DNA of 64,000 nt, taken from positions 1 through 64,000 of the forward strand of contig JAXRKP010002065.1 of the NCBI GenBank assembly GCA_037039925.1. The letters run 5' to 3'. The position numbers and the translations under genes are program-made. How positions within the stretch are numbered: position 1 is the first letter of the stretch; every line of letters starts with the position of its first letter. The notes beneath the pieces are model-generated. The model had not been told where the DNA came from and ran no database searches. It saw only the letters and a program-made list of their open reading frames with translations. This document shows, piece after piece, positions 45,100-56,700 of this stretch. Origin of the DNA: Doris montereyensis (Eukaryota; Mollusca; Gastropoda; Nudibranchia; Dorididae).

Positions 45100-45840
45100 G
45101 CTGTAATTGGCTAGGTGACTTCCGTCAAAAGCTGGCAGGAGTCGACTGATGAATCGTTGACACACATTCATGGCATCAAAACGAAGGACGAGGGTGGTAT
45201 GTTGTTGATTTCCAGCTATTTTGTAAGAGGCGAGTTGAGATTCTTCTAAAATCTTTTTTTCTGATACATTCCAGCAACGTCGGTAATCCGGTAACTAGCA
45301 TTGCGATGTCGTATCTCCACACAAAAACTGGAAATTAAGTGTAAAAGGCGAGAGCTGGTTACACCCCCGTCTGTCCTGCTCGGTAACCAAACCGGAAGTC
45401 TCCACGTTTCATACCTAGTTTTGCCGAACCCTTGGTAATTCGAATAATAACACTAACAAAACACACACACACAGTGTGTGTGTCTTGACCTCCGTCGAAC
45501 CCATGAGACTGACTCATCGAACCCCTGGAGTTGTGAATCTCTTGCGAGAGAAAAGAGGTCATTATAGGCCTTAACCATTGCCCTAGGCCCTTATTTAAAG
45601 CATTAATTCATTATTAGTAAACTCACGACCCAGCGCACTACGCCGTCTCCGTAGACGCGATTGTACTTTATCTGGAAACAGATGTTGCTGAAATATTACG
45701 CAACAATACATATTAATGTGGAATATGGCCTCAAACTGTCAAAATCGTCTTCTCTTTTTTATATTTAACAAGAAATGCTTTGAAAATCTATAGATATAGT
45801 TCCTCAAAATTTAAACCGACAAATTAGATATTTTAAATAT
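45100..45840. other. Stretch with no gene
   Basis: Unique-looking sequence with one inverted CA/TG microsatellite (45460-45483). No supported coding or RNA feature. Confidence 0.4.
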
Positions 45841-45844
45841 CCGC

Positions 45845-46740
45845 AGATCTAGATCTAGATCTAGATATAGATCTAGATACTAGATTCTAAATTTAGATCA
45901 GATTTTAGCTATAGATCATCGATGCTCTAGATATAGGTCTAGATCTAGACGTGTGCTTAGTATTAGTAGATCTAGATCTATACCTTTTCTAGCTCTGGAG
46001 TCTAGATCTAGATCTAGAGTTCAGAGCTAGATATAAGGCATTGCTTTTTGGTCTAGATCTAGATCTAGATCTAGAATCGATTTAATCTTCTAGATCGAGA
46101 TACCAACGCTAGATCTATGCTTAGATCTAGATTCTAGATATAGATCTAGATTCTAGATCTAAAGGCGAGATATTTAAATTTCTTAATCAAAATCCTAATC
46201 CTAACTATTTTTTCGTCTAGATCTAGATTCTAGATCTGAGCTAGCTCTAGCTCTAGATCTAGAGTTACAATCGATATATAGCTAGATCTAGATCCTGTAC
46301 TAGATGTCTAATTGATAGGGATATGTGAGTAGATCTAAAAGATCTAGAATCTAGATGAATAAAGCTTGTTTGTAAGAACGGTGGAGAAGAGGAAGGGAGG
46401 AGGCGGAATAATAATAATAATAAGAAGAAGAAGACGAAAATGAACAAGAAGAAGAAGACGGAGGAGGAGGAGTAGTAGTAGAAAAAGAAAAACAACAACA
46501 GTCAGCAACAAAAGGAAGACGAAGAAGAAAGAAAAGACCGGAAGGGGGAGAAGAATGCGGAGGAATAGAAGAAGATGAGGAAGGGTAAGAAGAAGAAAAA
46601 GAAAGAGAAGGAAGAGAAAGAAGAAGACGATGTGAAGTTAGATCTCTAGATGTGTGATCTTACTATCCTTACCCGTGAGATCGAGGAAATTTTACTAGAT
46701 CTAGATCTAGATCTAGATCTAGATCTAGTAATTGAATACA
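45845..46740. repeat. TCTAGATC-rich tract
   Basis: Overlapping AGATCT and TCTAGA words recur dozens of times, in pure runs such as 46055-46074 and 46697-46730 and scattered between. A GAAGAA-rich purine block occupies 46380-46640. The same word is scattered elsewhere (for example 13010-13260, 14090, 14550). Confidence 0.85.
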
Positions 46741-47207
46741 AAAAATAAACTAGCCATACCTTTCTTATTGATAGTGGTGCATGTAACTGACTTCGATCTG
46801 AAAGCAACTTCATCAGGGTTGAGTGTTTTAAAACACACCTGCTAGCTATTGCTATGCTACGAATGTTACTATACATGTACTGCTTAACAATACACGAACA
46901 ACAAAATGCAGGACACATGTTTGTGCCAGCCATGTGAACCAGGAAGGAGTTATGTCAACACGTAGATGTTAAGGGAATTCAATTCACATGTTTCAGTTTC
47001 CAGTTGACTATTTATAATTCATCCACATCTGCCGGGGAGGAGGGAGGGGGGGTCGTGAAGTTTTCGATTGATCAAGTTTGAGGCTCAATCACACATCCAG
47101 AGCCTATCCTGATTTCTGATGGTGGTAGCATTGAGCCAAACAGCAAGTGATATAAGATAACACTGGACATTATTTATGTCTGGGAAATGAGTTCTGTCAA
47201 GTCTATT

Positions 47208-47335
47208 AGGGTCGATGGGTCTTGAACTTATCCCGGTTATAGTATGAAGCAAAACGGGGGGGGGGGGGTGCATCGCTTCGTGGATAGGATGCTAGTCTGT
47301 GATAGGTTTCACCCCAGACCTAATGTTTGTACGGG
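47208..47335 (-). mobile_element. SINE family A, reversed fragment
   Basis: GGTCTTGAACTTATCCCGGTT, GGATAGGATGCTAGTCTGTG and CCCAGACCTAATGTTTGTAC match the central body in reverse. A G14 run lies at 47257-47270. Confidence 0.6.
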
Positions 47336-47339
47336 GGAT

Positions 47340-47425
47340 GCCTTATTGTCAGAAGGCCCGTTAGTCAGAAGGCCCACTAATCAGAAGGCCCGTTAGTCAG
47401 ATGGCCCGTTAGTCAGAAAATCAGT
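47340..47425 (+). repeat. Minisatellite, 18-19 bp x 5
   Basis: The units are GTCAGAAGGCCCGTTA with small variants (CACTAATCAGAAGGCCC, GTCAGATGGCCC). Confidence 0.85.
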
Positions 47426-47699
47426 TGGCATTCAGTTGCATGAATGTAGGGATTACCGCTGATAGGCCAAAAATGATGATCACAGAATATTATATCTGAC
47501 TGAACTTCTGTATGCAAGGAATTTTGTAGACTGTTAGGTGCTTTTTAAATGTATTTTTTTTGCTATCATTATAAATTTGTTGTAATAGTCTAAAGAATAT
47601 GTAATATCAGATGTAGTTATTCATTTTCTTATTATTTTTCTTCTTTATATTTCATATGTTATGTTAATAAACTTAAAAATTGAATCATAGACAGGTATT

Positions 47700-47879
47700 T
47701 GAAAATAATTTTTAAAAAGGACATAACTCTGTGTGGAACGAGATCGGAACGTTCAAGTTTGAAACGAACTGTGAAATCGATTGTATCAGCCTTTGACTCG
47801 TTAAAACGGACCTATGATCCAAATTTGGTGAAAATTCGCCCATAAACAGCTGAGAAAAATTTGCTCACACAATTTGTTC

Positions 47880-47968
<89 letters not shown>
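47700..47968. repeat. Interspersed repeat end with CAGA/CA microsatellite
   Basis: GGACATAACTCTGTGTGGAA, GATCCAAATTTGGTGAAAAT and AATTTGTTCACAGACAGACA precede pure (CAGA)n and (CA)n runs (47880-47968). This looks like the 3' part of a dispersed non-coding repeat whose tail became the microsatellite. The family was not identified. Confidence 0.5.
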
Positions 47969-47970
<2 letters not shown>

Positions 47971-48249
47971 GCTCGGTTTGGTCAAATTCAATAAATATCC
48001 TTTTTTTGTAAAAAAAAAAAAGGGGAGATTTAACAAAACGATGTATTTTGCTGGTATTCAAAATCGGGAAGAAAGTAAATATATTCAATTAACGTTCATT
48101 AGGTGTTTTCCGCGGAAATGGTAAGTACCGGTAACATTAATTACATTTGGTGGAACGTTAAATGAGCTCACCTTCCACATAGTTGTTCGTGCGTGTGTCA
48201 GAGTTTCTGTTGTATTCATTCCACATCAATGGAGGGAAGTTGCCATCAA

Positions 48250-49310
48250 AGTAGCTTCTTTCCAGATACAGGATGAAGTTTCTCAGCTATGGATACCGTG
48301 GAATGAGACGTTGTGTGCCACGAGAGGCACAGAACTGTTGGAAGTGGAAGCTTTGTCGCACAACGGCCGCCAGTAAATAGCCCATGGAGAGAAACCTTCT
48401 GATACATTTTTTAAAAATCGTGCATGTCTCTGGTATGCCACAGACAGCCCTAACTCGTTCAAACGCCTCCACATGGACTTGCAGAAGTGGAAGTAACAGC
48501 AAGTAACCCTGGTTGTTGGCAGCTCAGTTTCCACAGCACTGATGAGTGACTGTTCAAAGTCCCATATGACGATGTTTGGCCTCCATCTATGACCAGATCT
48601 ACGTCTGATCTTTCTCTTCAGGACCTGCAGCACTTGACAGTAATGACCAAATGTTTTCCCTGTCAAGAAGGCTGTCATAAAAGGGAGAATCCTCTCTCTG
48701 TACTTTCCATGAATTGTGAAAAATTGCGTGTAAGTTGATGGACATGTTCGGAAGGTACCGTCCATGTACAAATCATGACAGCGTTGAAACATCTGCATAT
48801 TCTCGTCAGTGGCAAACACAGCAACACCCCAGTCATTGTTCAAGTGTAACAGACATCTTTCATGTAACCATTATTGGTAAGTATTGACCCAGTCTCCCTC
48901 AATTCTCACATCAGCACCTACCCGATGTATTGGTGGAACAAGGGCACACCTGGCTCTTTACATTAGGGTGCGCACACTATGGAACTCTGAAAGATGCTCT
49001 CTATCACCTCCTCCTTACTGATGTCTTTCCCGGGCTACTACTTCAAATACTCGTTTAACTGGTCTTGTTGCATCTTCACGCACGGCTTCTTTCAGTCGAT
49101 GCTTTGCCCTGTCATTTAGGGTTGTGTCCTCGTCTTCGACATGTAAATGGTGAGGTTCGTGAAGGACTTCTATGACTGGGGTTTCTTCGTTGACATCAAA
49201 ATGGTTTGTTTTAAGACTTGCCTCACATGTTTTCCGCCAACAACACCAGTAGATGGCATTTACTGTTTTTTTTGTTCTTGTGGTATCTAAGCCCACTGTG
49301 AACTAAAATG
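48250..49310 (-). pseudogene. MULE transposase with FLYWCH finger (broken)
   Basis: Reading right to left, 49296-49015 encodes a FLYWCH-type zinc-binding segment (NAIYWCCWRKTCEASLKTNH then HHLHVEDED), a DNA-binding module common at the N-terminus of MULE transposases. After frame breaks, 48990-48850 gives CALVPPIHRVGADVRIEGDW. Then 48843-48283 gives NDWGVAVFATDENMQMFQRC, YMDGTFRTCPSTYTQFFTIH, PNIVIWDFEQSLISAVETEL and CYFHFCKSMWRRLNELGL. DGTF and WDFE carry two acidic catalytic positions of the DDE domain. Stops between blocks make it inactive. No terminal inverted repeats were found. Confidence 0.85.
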
Positions 49311-49429
49311 GTAATATCTTTCCACGTTTGCCATCAATTAAAGACGCCATGGCACATAGTCAAACTTTAGGGTACATGGATTATATAGCCTTTTGGGCCG
49401 TATTCTAATTTGTGGCGAGTGGCCTGTGT

Positions 49430-49660
49430 GCCCTTTCCACCTTTCCACATGAACAAAAAGCAAAAATGAAAGTGAAATGTGGAAGATGACAATGAAAATA
49501 AAAGTGCAATTTCCCACAAGTGCGAGAGATGAAAGTGTAAGTGAAAGTGAATTTCCCCCAAATGCAGAAGATGAAAGTGAAAGTGGAATTTTCCCAAAGT
49601 GCGTAAGATGAAAGTGAAAATGCGGTAGATTAAAGGGAAAATGAAAGTGGAATTTCCCCT
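49430..49660 (+). repeat. Imperfect minisatellite, about 43 bp x 5
   Basis: GATGAAAGTGAAAGTGGAAT followed by TTCCCCCAAATGCAGAA recurs with variation. Frames across it are rich in His-Phe and not genic. Confidence 0.75.
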
Positions 49661-49682
49661 CACCCCCAATAAAAACCAACTT

Positions 49683-49923
49683 TCTTTCTTTATCAGTTCC
49701 CATTCTACCTTTCGGTGTATGGGTTCAGATGCCAGATGATCTTTCTCCAGGATGCCCTGTCCTGGCATTTTCTGTTTCCTTCCAAAAAAGTTAAATTTCT
49801 ATGCTTCAATGCCTCTTTTATATCTTCTTCCCACTTCCTCCGAGGTCTGCCTTTTGGTCTTTTACCTTGGGCTTTAGCACTGTATACTGATTTAGCTATT
49901 CTATTGTCATTCATTCTGTTTAC
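49683..49923 (-). mobile_element. 3' fragment of the 30-33 kb retrotransposon family, second copy
   Basis: In reverse it encodes HVNRMNDNRIAKSVYSAKAQ, GKRPKGRPRRKWEEDIKEAL and KHRNLTFLEGNRKCQDRASW, almost identical to 32899-33100. It ends TTTCTTTCTTTATCAGTTCCC like the other copies. High identity suggests recent activity of the family. It directly abuts an L2 element in the opposite orientation. Confidence 0.88.
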
Positions 49924-51652
49924 ATGAGCTACAACCTGTGCCCCCTTTTTCAATCAGCATACAGGCGAGGCCACAGTACTGAAACTGCGTTAATCCGTGT
50001 CCACAATGACATACTCAACCAGCTCCAATGCAATGACAATGTCGCACTTCTATTGTTGGATCTGAGCGCGGCTTTCGATACTGTGGACCACAAAACACTC
50101 TTCGCTAGAATGCAACAATGTTTCGGCATCACGGGCATGACTCTGAAGTGGTTTGTGAGTTATCTTACCGATCGTACCCAGCGAGTCATCATAAATGGCA
50201 GTCCTTCATTGGCAGCAAATATCCAATTTGGCGTCCCACAAGGATGAATCCTTGGTCCGTTTCTCTTTACACTATACACTACACCTCTCAGTGACATCAT
50301 CGCATCCCACAACATTGATCATCATTTTTATGCTGACGATACGCAACTTTAGCCCCCACTCAGCATGAACAATCGCATAACAACTAAAGAAACATCCATC
50401 ATCAACTGTATGTTAGACATCAGGACCTGGATGACAGAAAACAAACTGAAATTCAACAATGACAAGATTGATAACATTTAGAAAAAAAGGAAAGGACATT
50501 ATATTAAATGAGCTGGTCATAAACAATACGACTATATGTAACAGCCATAGCGTCAACAATCTCGGTTTCTTCTTTGATGAATTTTTACACATGCATGTTC
50601 ACATTACCAAAGTTTGTCAAACAATCCATTATGTCCTTAAAAGCATTTCTCGTATCCGGAATCTGTTAGACCAAGAAACATGTAAAATGCTTGTCCATGC
50701 ATTTTTCACAAGTTTACTGTAATTCTCTTCTTCATGGGTTGCCAAAAACGTCTATTCATCGACTACAATTACTTCAAAATAAAGCAGCAAGAATTGTAAC
50801 TAAGACCAAAAAGTCTGAACACATCATCCGTTTTGTGCTCTCTACATTGACTTCCCGTAGAGAGGAGAATCATATATAAGATAGCATGTCTCACTTTCAA
50901 ATGCATTCATGACACTGCCCGCGACTATCTAAAACAACTCCTTAAAGTTCACCACCCCAATCGTCCGCTTAGATCATCACAATCTTTGCAACTAAAAAGA
51001 AGCGTCCCTAAGACAATTTCTCGAACGTTCTTTCACCTTTTCGGCCCCAGCTATATGGAATTCTTTGTCAGTTAAAACAAAAAATTGTACAACCCTTCCT
51101 TCTTTTAAACAATCACTTAAAACAGAGTTGTTCCGCTTCACTTTCGACTGGCATAATATTGAACTTATTGGCATTTTCTAAAACCTGTGTTAAGGGTTTG
51201 ATGTTTTATTGATGTATGGTACCTTTATTTAACACTGTCATGTATCTGTAATTATTCTTAGATCTCTTAGTTTGACTTCTTTAACTATTATTATATTTTT
51301 ATATACGGAGACTTTTAAAACTGACTTTTCAACCTATCATGGGGTGTGAGGAGTTGGCACCTGCAATGTGTGTGTGTGTGTATTTGTGTATGTATATGTG
51401 TGTGTGTGTGTGTGTATGCGCTTACGCGCGTATAGTGCCATCTTGTAATTAGCACATATCGTCATTTAGGTACTGTTCATCTTAATTGTAACAATTTTCG
51501 TGTATGTAGATGTCTTGATTTTATAGTAATCTCAAATATTGAGTACATTATGTAAGCTGCTATATGATGTATGTGTTAGCCTTTGTAGAGCGTACCTGAG
51601 CATGACTCTCACGGATAGCGGCGCTATATAAATTTTGCATTATTATTATATC
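49924..51652 (+). pseudogene. L2-type non-LTR retrotransposon, 5'-truncated
   Basis: The RT starts FQSAYRRGHSTETALIRVHN, then VALLLLDLSAAFDTVDHKTL, FGITGMTLKWFVSYLTDRTQ, [21 protein letters not shown], then broken frames to [17 protein letters not shown] and [18 protein letters not shown], GVPQGSxLGP and YADDTQL are classic for the L2/CR1 group. The 3' end GGCGCTATATAAATTTTGCA followed by TTATTATTA is the usual L2-like terminus. Stops at 50247 and after TQL mark it as dead. Confidence 0.88.
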
Positions 51653-51654
51653 CA

Positions 51655-52990
51655 AAATCAAGAAAGACAGAGGACATCGCGTCACACAGCCCCAACGCAA
51701 CAACAGCTACACGAAACTTGTATTAGATCTCTACGAAAGATCACACTCCATTCTAGTAGAAACGGAGGATTTTATAATTGAATATTGTGTGAAAAACGAA
51801 ATGATACTGACTTTCATCATAAAAAGCAGTGATGATAACAGCTCCCATGCAAACATGCGTCGACGACACCTGCGAACTTGGCGAGATGAGAAACATCTTA
51901 TTGAAATGCAGTATTATGTTGACGTACAGAATACCCTGATATTTCTGTCCCACCTTAAACGCCTGATTATCGAGACCATGCATCTTGTTTGGAAATAACT
52001 CCAGATTTACAAGAGACAAAATACTGTCACTTTTAATGGTCAAGTTCTGGATCCCATGACTTGTCTATGTCAAATTGCATTCTTGCTTTTGTGTAATAAT
52101 ATCATTAGAATTATATATCTTCAAAAGATCTTATCGAGTATTGTCCATGCATCAGTCCAAAACATACACTCTTAGAGAACTGTCAGAACACAAGACCCTC
52201 GCATTTTTATTATCATTCCTAAGTAAACTGTTATGAATTTGATATAAACACAATAATAAAGATTACAAAAAACCCGCAACATAAAAAAAATAATAATAAA
52301 AATTTTTAAAATGTATGAAACGTGTGGGGTTCAGTATCTCCGACGAGGTTAGTAATCACTGATTTAGATCTAGATTTGCTTTCTTACGTTTTTCTTTTTT
52401 TGTTTTTTTTGTTTTTGGTTCAGATGTGAATGAGTGCCCAGTTAGGCTTATATAATACGCAGTGGGGTATGATTGTGGGGTAAAAATAGTTTTGTAAAGC
52501 TCTATAAAATTATCGGGTAGCTACATGCGTATCCCCCTAAAGCTTAAGAAGGAATCTGAATGGAGCATGCGCGTGTTCATGGACTTATAAATAGCTTGCA
52601 TGACATATTTCTTTCAGACTACAGTGAGCTGGTAACGTGTGGATATTTTTAGAATTGAAGTATGCTCTTACTGTCTACGATGACCTTATAGTAGTGAATA
52701 ATGAGTCATGGGTGGCCCTCGTGACAACTAAGTGTGACCCATGTGGCCCTCGGAGGACCTCCAATTTGACACGACTTGGATAAAAGACAACCAATATTTT
52801 CAATAATAAGTACCCTATTGTATCATAATAATGTTTACATTGCATTTCAGTGAATGAATCATATTGTTTCTATAGTACATATGTTTGCCTCTTGCATTTA
52901 CACAATAATATTAAAATTAAGTGTAATATTATCCAAAGGAAATTGTCGTATTAAGCACATTTTGACCTACATTGGACTTTCAAACAGAGG
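51655..52990. other. Stretch with no gene
   Basis: AT-rich unique-looking sequence; no motif was recognised in the 70-96 codon frames at 51753-52043. A GT-to-AG exon model could not be supported. Confidence 0.4.
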
Positions 52991-53006
52991 GAATAGCCAC
53001 CTTAGG

Positions 53007-53342
53007 AGGGCTCCGTGCTCACAATATAGTCCAATTTACGTCAAAGCTAGGGCTTCATGGTCACAATATAGTCCAATTTACGTCAAAACTAGGGCTCCGT
53101 GCTCACAATATAGTCCAATTTACGTCAAAACTAGGGCTCCGTGCTCACAATATAGTCTAATTTACATCATAACTAGGGCTCCGTGGTCACAATATAGTCC
53201 AATTTACGTCAAAACTAGGGCTCCGTGCTCACAATATAGTCAATTTACGTCAAAACTAAGGCTCCGTGCTCACAATATTGTCCAATTTACGTCAAAACTA
53301 GGGCTTCGTGGTCACAATATAGTCCAATTTACGTCAAAACTT
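53007..53342 (+). repeat. Minisatellite, 42 bp x 8
   Basis: The unit is GGGCTCCGTGCTCACAATAT, AGTCCAATTTACGTCAAAAC and TA. It is divisible by three, so a 197-codon frame spans it, but the frame is a repeat artefact. Confidence 0.93.
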
Positions 53343-53689
53343 GTCGTTCAAATACAGCTTCTTTGGGTTCCGTTGTTATTTTTTTGTTGTCACCCGGTAT
53401 TGCACCCCTTATCAACACAAACTTTGATTAACAGAAGAATGAAATAAAAAGCCAGACGTTATTTAAAGAGATTATTATTTGTCTCAAATTAAACAACCTT
53501 TTTCTTTTAGTAAAGGGTGAGAAACCAATGCGGCGTGTTCTAACCAACCAGCTAGATCTAGCCACTAGTCTTTCTCTTGACTCAATGTCAAGGTAAGTGG
53601 GCGGTCAGACGGGTCACATGTTCAGAGAGCCAGTGATAGAAATTTCTTCGGCTTGGTTTTCTCTCTCTTTTACCCTACTAATGGAATGT

Positions 53690-53702
53690 AATAATAATAA
53701 TG

Positions 53703-53771
<69 letters not shown>

Positions 53772-53785
53772 TAATAATAATAAAT
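53690..53785 (+). repeat. (AAT)n microsatellite
   Basis: About 30 AAT units, nearly pure. Poly-Asn or poly-Leu frames are artefacts. Confidence 0.97.
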
Positions 53786-54270
53786 ATGAGATTATTCGAT
53801 CTAACAAGATGGCTGTTGACATATTCTATCTTGGCCTTGAACTTGGTGGCTTCGTGATTGAATAAACATTGCAGACACAACTGGTTGTGTTAGGTGTATA
53901 AGTTTATTGAATATTATACTGACAACATTGCTATGTTTGACATATTGAGAGCCGTTTCTATTCTATTGGTTTAGTAGTAATTGTGCGCAGGTCATAAGAA
54001 AGTTCGAGGATAAATTTCCGCATTTAAACTTAAAGTAACAGTTACACCGCCTGAATCCGCCCGAAATGGGCATGAGGGATTTCATTAGTCGCCCAACATT
54101 TCCGCGTAAATCACCTTAGTGAAAATGATCACAATATCAATATATTGACAGTGGTATGTTTTGTAAATGACTGAAATAAACCCATCCAGAAATTAAATCA
54201 GTGATATAAGTTTTGTTTTCCCTCCATTGCAGGGTTCTTAAACGTGCTCCTTGACATCATCCATCAGAAA
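53786..54270. other. Stretch with no gene
   Basis: Nothing recognised; AT-rich with a GC-richer patch (54040-54110). Confidence 0.4.
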
Positions 54271-54276
54271 TTAGAA

Positions 54277-54590
54277 AAGGTGTTGGCCTCTCAATCAAAC
54301 GGTAGTGGGTTCGAGCCCCGCCGACGGTTGAAAATTTTTCTCGATTTTTGATTTTTTTCGAGCAAAATCTATCACCTCCCCCTCCGGTCCAGGTAGATGG
54401 ATCGGCACCTAGTCCCATCGGAGACGGACGATAAAAAGGAGGTCCCATGTGCATATCACGACACTTCGTACACGTTAAAGATCCCTTGGCTGTTTACAGG
54501 GCAGTCCGAGCAAAATTAAAACATCCTACATAAAACCCGAGATCATTTTAGTTGTGGATGTGGGTAAATCAAATCAAATCAAATCAAGTC
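54277..54590 (+). mobile_element. SINE family B, full-length copy
   Basis: GTGTTGGCCTCTCAATCAAA, the B box GGGTTCGAGCCCC, CATCGGAGACGGACGATAAA, CCCTTGGCTGTTTACAGGGC and an AAATC-repeat tail. The first bases of the head are lost. Confidence 0.85.
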
Positions 54591-54785
54591 CCACTACAGG
54601 TGCAAGCACCTGTCCAATGCCCGATTCTGTCCATTGTAAATGTAATAGTTAGTACCATCGGTTTTCACTCCCTTTAAGTAATACAGACGCGGCCATTCCA
54701 GAAAACACCTGACGTCACAAACGCACGAAACTACAACCTGAGAGAGCAACCGTAAGCAACATCAGTTATGTTTTCATAAATTAAG

Positions 54786-54872
54786 AAACACAGCCCTTCC
54801 CTTAAAACACATCCCTTCCTTAAAACACAGCCCTTCCCTTAAAACACAGCCCTTCCCTTAAAACACAGCAAT
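54786..54872 (+). repeat. Short tandem repeat, about 20 bp x 4-5
   Basis: AAACACAGCCCTTCCCTTAA recurs with a deletion in the second unit. Confidence 0.85.
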
Positions 54873-54992
54873 TTTGTATACGACACATTAGTTTAAATTT
54901 TAATGTCTTTTCATTATATCCTTTCACTTTCATGTCCAAAGAGTGTCGTTGATCAGATCTATATCCTAGTCAATCGCCCAACCTTCGCGCCG

Positions 54993-55100
54993 CCCTTGGG
55001 AACCCTCCGAGCCCCCTCCCTCCCTTGTGTGAACCCTCCGAGCCCCCCCTCCCCTCCCTTGTGTGAACCCTCCGAGCCCCCTCCCTCCCTTGTAAACCCT
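54993..55100 (+). repeat. Tandem repeat, about 35 bp x 3
   Basis: GAACCCTCCGAGCCCCCTCC followed by CTCCCTTGTGT repeats with a C-run length change. Confidence 0.85.
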
Positions 55101-55109
55101 TCACGCTCC

Positions 55110-55960
55110 CCATATGGCTCGCACCTAACAGGTTAAGCTCTGAAGGATTAAAAGTCATCGTTTTCATTAAGAAAAAACCCAACCCACATACTTGATGTCT
55201 ATGAAAAAATAACTTTGATACTTCTTTTTTATAGGGTAAATTGTTAATACCGGTAGTTGGTAGTTTCTTTGTGTACTCAATTTCTCAATCTTGGTATCAA
55301 TTTGAAAATGACAACAACAAAAAAACGAATGTTACTAAAGCATCGTTAGTAAAACTCAACAAATATCTTCGTAATCACGCTTTGGGAAATTAAATGTAGT
55401 TATTTTCTTTCTCTTGTGTTATTTTTTTCTATGAAAATGCAGTTAGTCCATTCCTTCATTACTCAGATGGTTTCGCAAGGGTTCAACGTCATGGAGGAAA
55501 ACTCAGGGTCAGACAGAGATCTAGTTACATCAAGCCAGTGTCCTTGAGATTTAAATTCCATGATTCGTGCAGTGTCCGTGCAACATTTTGCTATACGGAT
55601 ATTCTTTGCAGCGCCCCGCCGAGCTCAGCAAGGCCTCCTATATAATAGATATATCCATAGATAGAAGTATTATATAGGAGGCCTTGTCTCAGCCTTTTAC
55701 CTTGGTGTGGTGAGTCCATACTAGATTTGAGTAGAAGCCACGTTGTTGTGTAACTATAATATGAAGATCGTGAATAAGCAATCCCACACAGCGAGCGTTT
55801 TTAGGACTCCTGTGACTGTGAGTCAATTCGTGATAATTTGTCTCCAGCTTGGGTTGGTTTTAAAAAAAAATGAAAAGGTGAATTGGTATAAGGTCAGATG
55901 GAAACAGGAATACTCTATTAAATGAACAAGACAAAAAAACCGCCATGGTCTATCTTTGTG
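55110..55960. other. Stretch with no gene, one perfect hairpin
   Basis: No coding feature was recognised; it contains the inverted repeat listed at 55629-55686. Confidence 0.4.
55629..55686. repeat. Perfect 19-bp inverted repeat, 20-base loop
   Basis: CAAGGCCTCCTATATAATA (55629-55647) and its exact reverse complement (55668-55686) flank 20 bases. The size resembles a small foldback or a hairpin RNA precursor; no other copy was seen in the window. Confidence 0.9.
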
Positions 55961-55962
55961 AA

Positions 55963-56246
55963 AGGCGACTCGGTAGTTCAGAGGCAAGGTGTCGGCCTCT
56001 CAACCAAAAGGTTGAAAGCTTCAAGCCAGGATAGGTTAAAAATTTTCTCAAGATTTTTTTTTCAGAGTAAAACCTACTTTTCCTGGTTCAGGTAGGTGCA
56101 TTGACATCTAGTCCCAGCGGAGACGGACTATAAAAAGGATATCCTGTGCACGTTAAAGGTCCGTTGGCTGTTTACAAGGCAGTACGGGCAAAATTACAAA
56201 TCCTACCAAAACCCCGACATGACATTATCAAAATCCAATCAAATCA
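55963..56246 (+). mobile_element. SINE family B copy, shortened body
   Basis: GACTCGGTAGTTCAGAGGCA head, damaged B box (AAGCTTCAAGCCAGG), CAGCGGAGACGGACTATAAA and GTTGGCTGTTTACAAGGCAG are present. The AACACTCTGCG segment is deleted. Confidence 0.8.
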
Positions 56247-56249
56247 TTG

Positions 56250-56700
56250 TGCTATTATTCTTATTGTAACGATGTCCAATGTGTACTTGAGTGTGTGACC
56301 TTTCCCGTATGAAAATCCAAATTGAATCAATATAGACATTTTTAATTTTTTTAAAAACCCACACACCCCACCCCACGTCATTGATCTCCGTGCGGCTATT
56401 TTCTAAAACCATTAGATGACAATGAAATAGATAAGAAGTAAAAAAAAAAGCTATAATAGAACGCATATACATGACAAGTATATATCATGTCACATCGGTA
56501 TCGTGTCAGAGGCTAAATAGGTCATTTGATCTTTAAATGCCTCATAGATACAACTACGGAGTCTTAGAAATGATTGAATCTACAAATCAATCAGGGAAAT
56601 GCACATTCATTCCTTATACAAATATTTTAAATTATAGAACTCCATCCGGATTGCTTGTAGTGATTTTTTTATCAAGATATTTGTATTCGCCCTAAAACTA
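56250..56700. other. Stretch with no gene
   Basis: AT-rich sequence; nothing recognised. Confidence 0.4.

Noticed and set aside
46789..46815. Second hammerhead-like string (minus strand CTGATGAAG ... CGAAGTC)
   Set aside because: GAAA is replaced by GAAG and no stem II can be drawn between the two core halves.
52854..53447. 197-codon frame, the longest on its strand here
   Set aside because: Its middle is the 42-bp minisatellite, whose length keeps the frame open; the ends have no domain or splice context.
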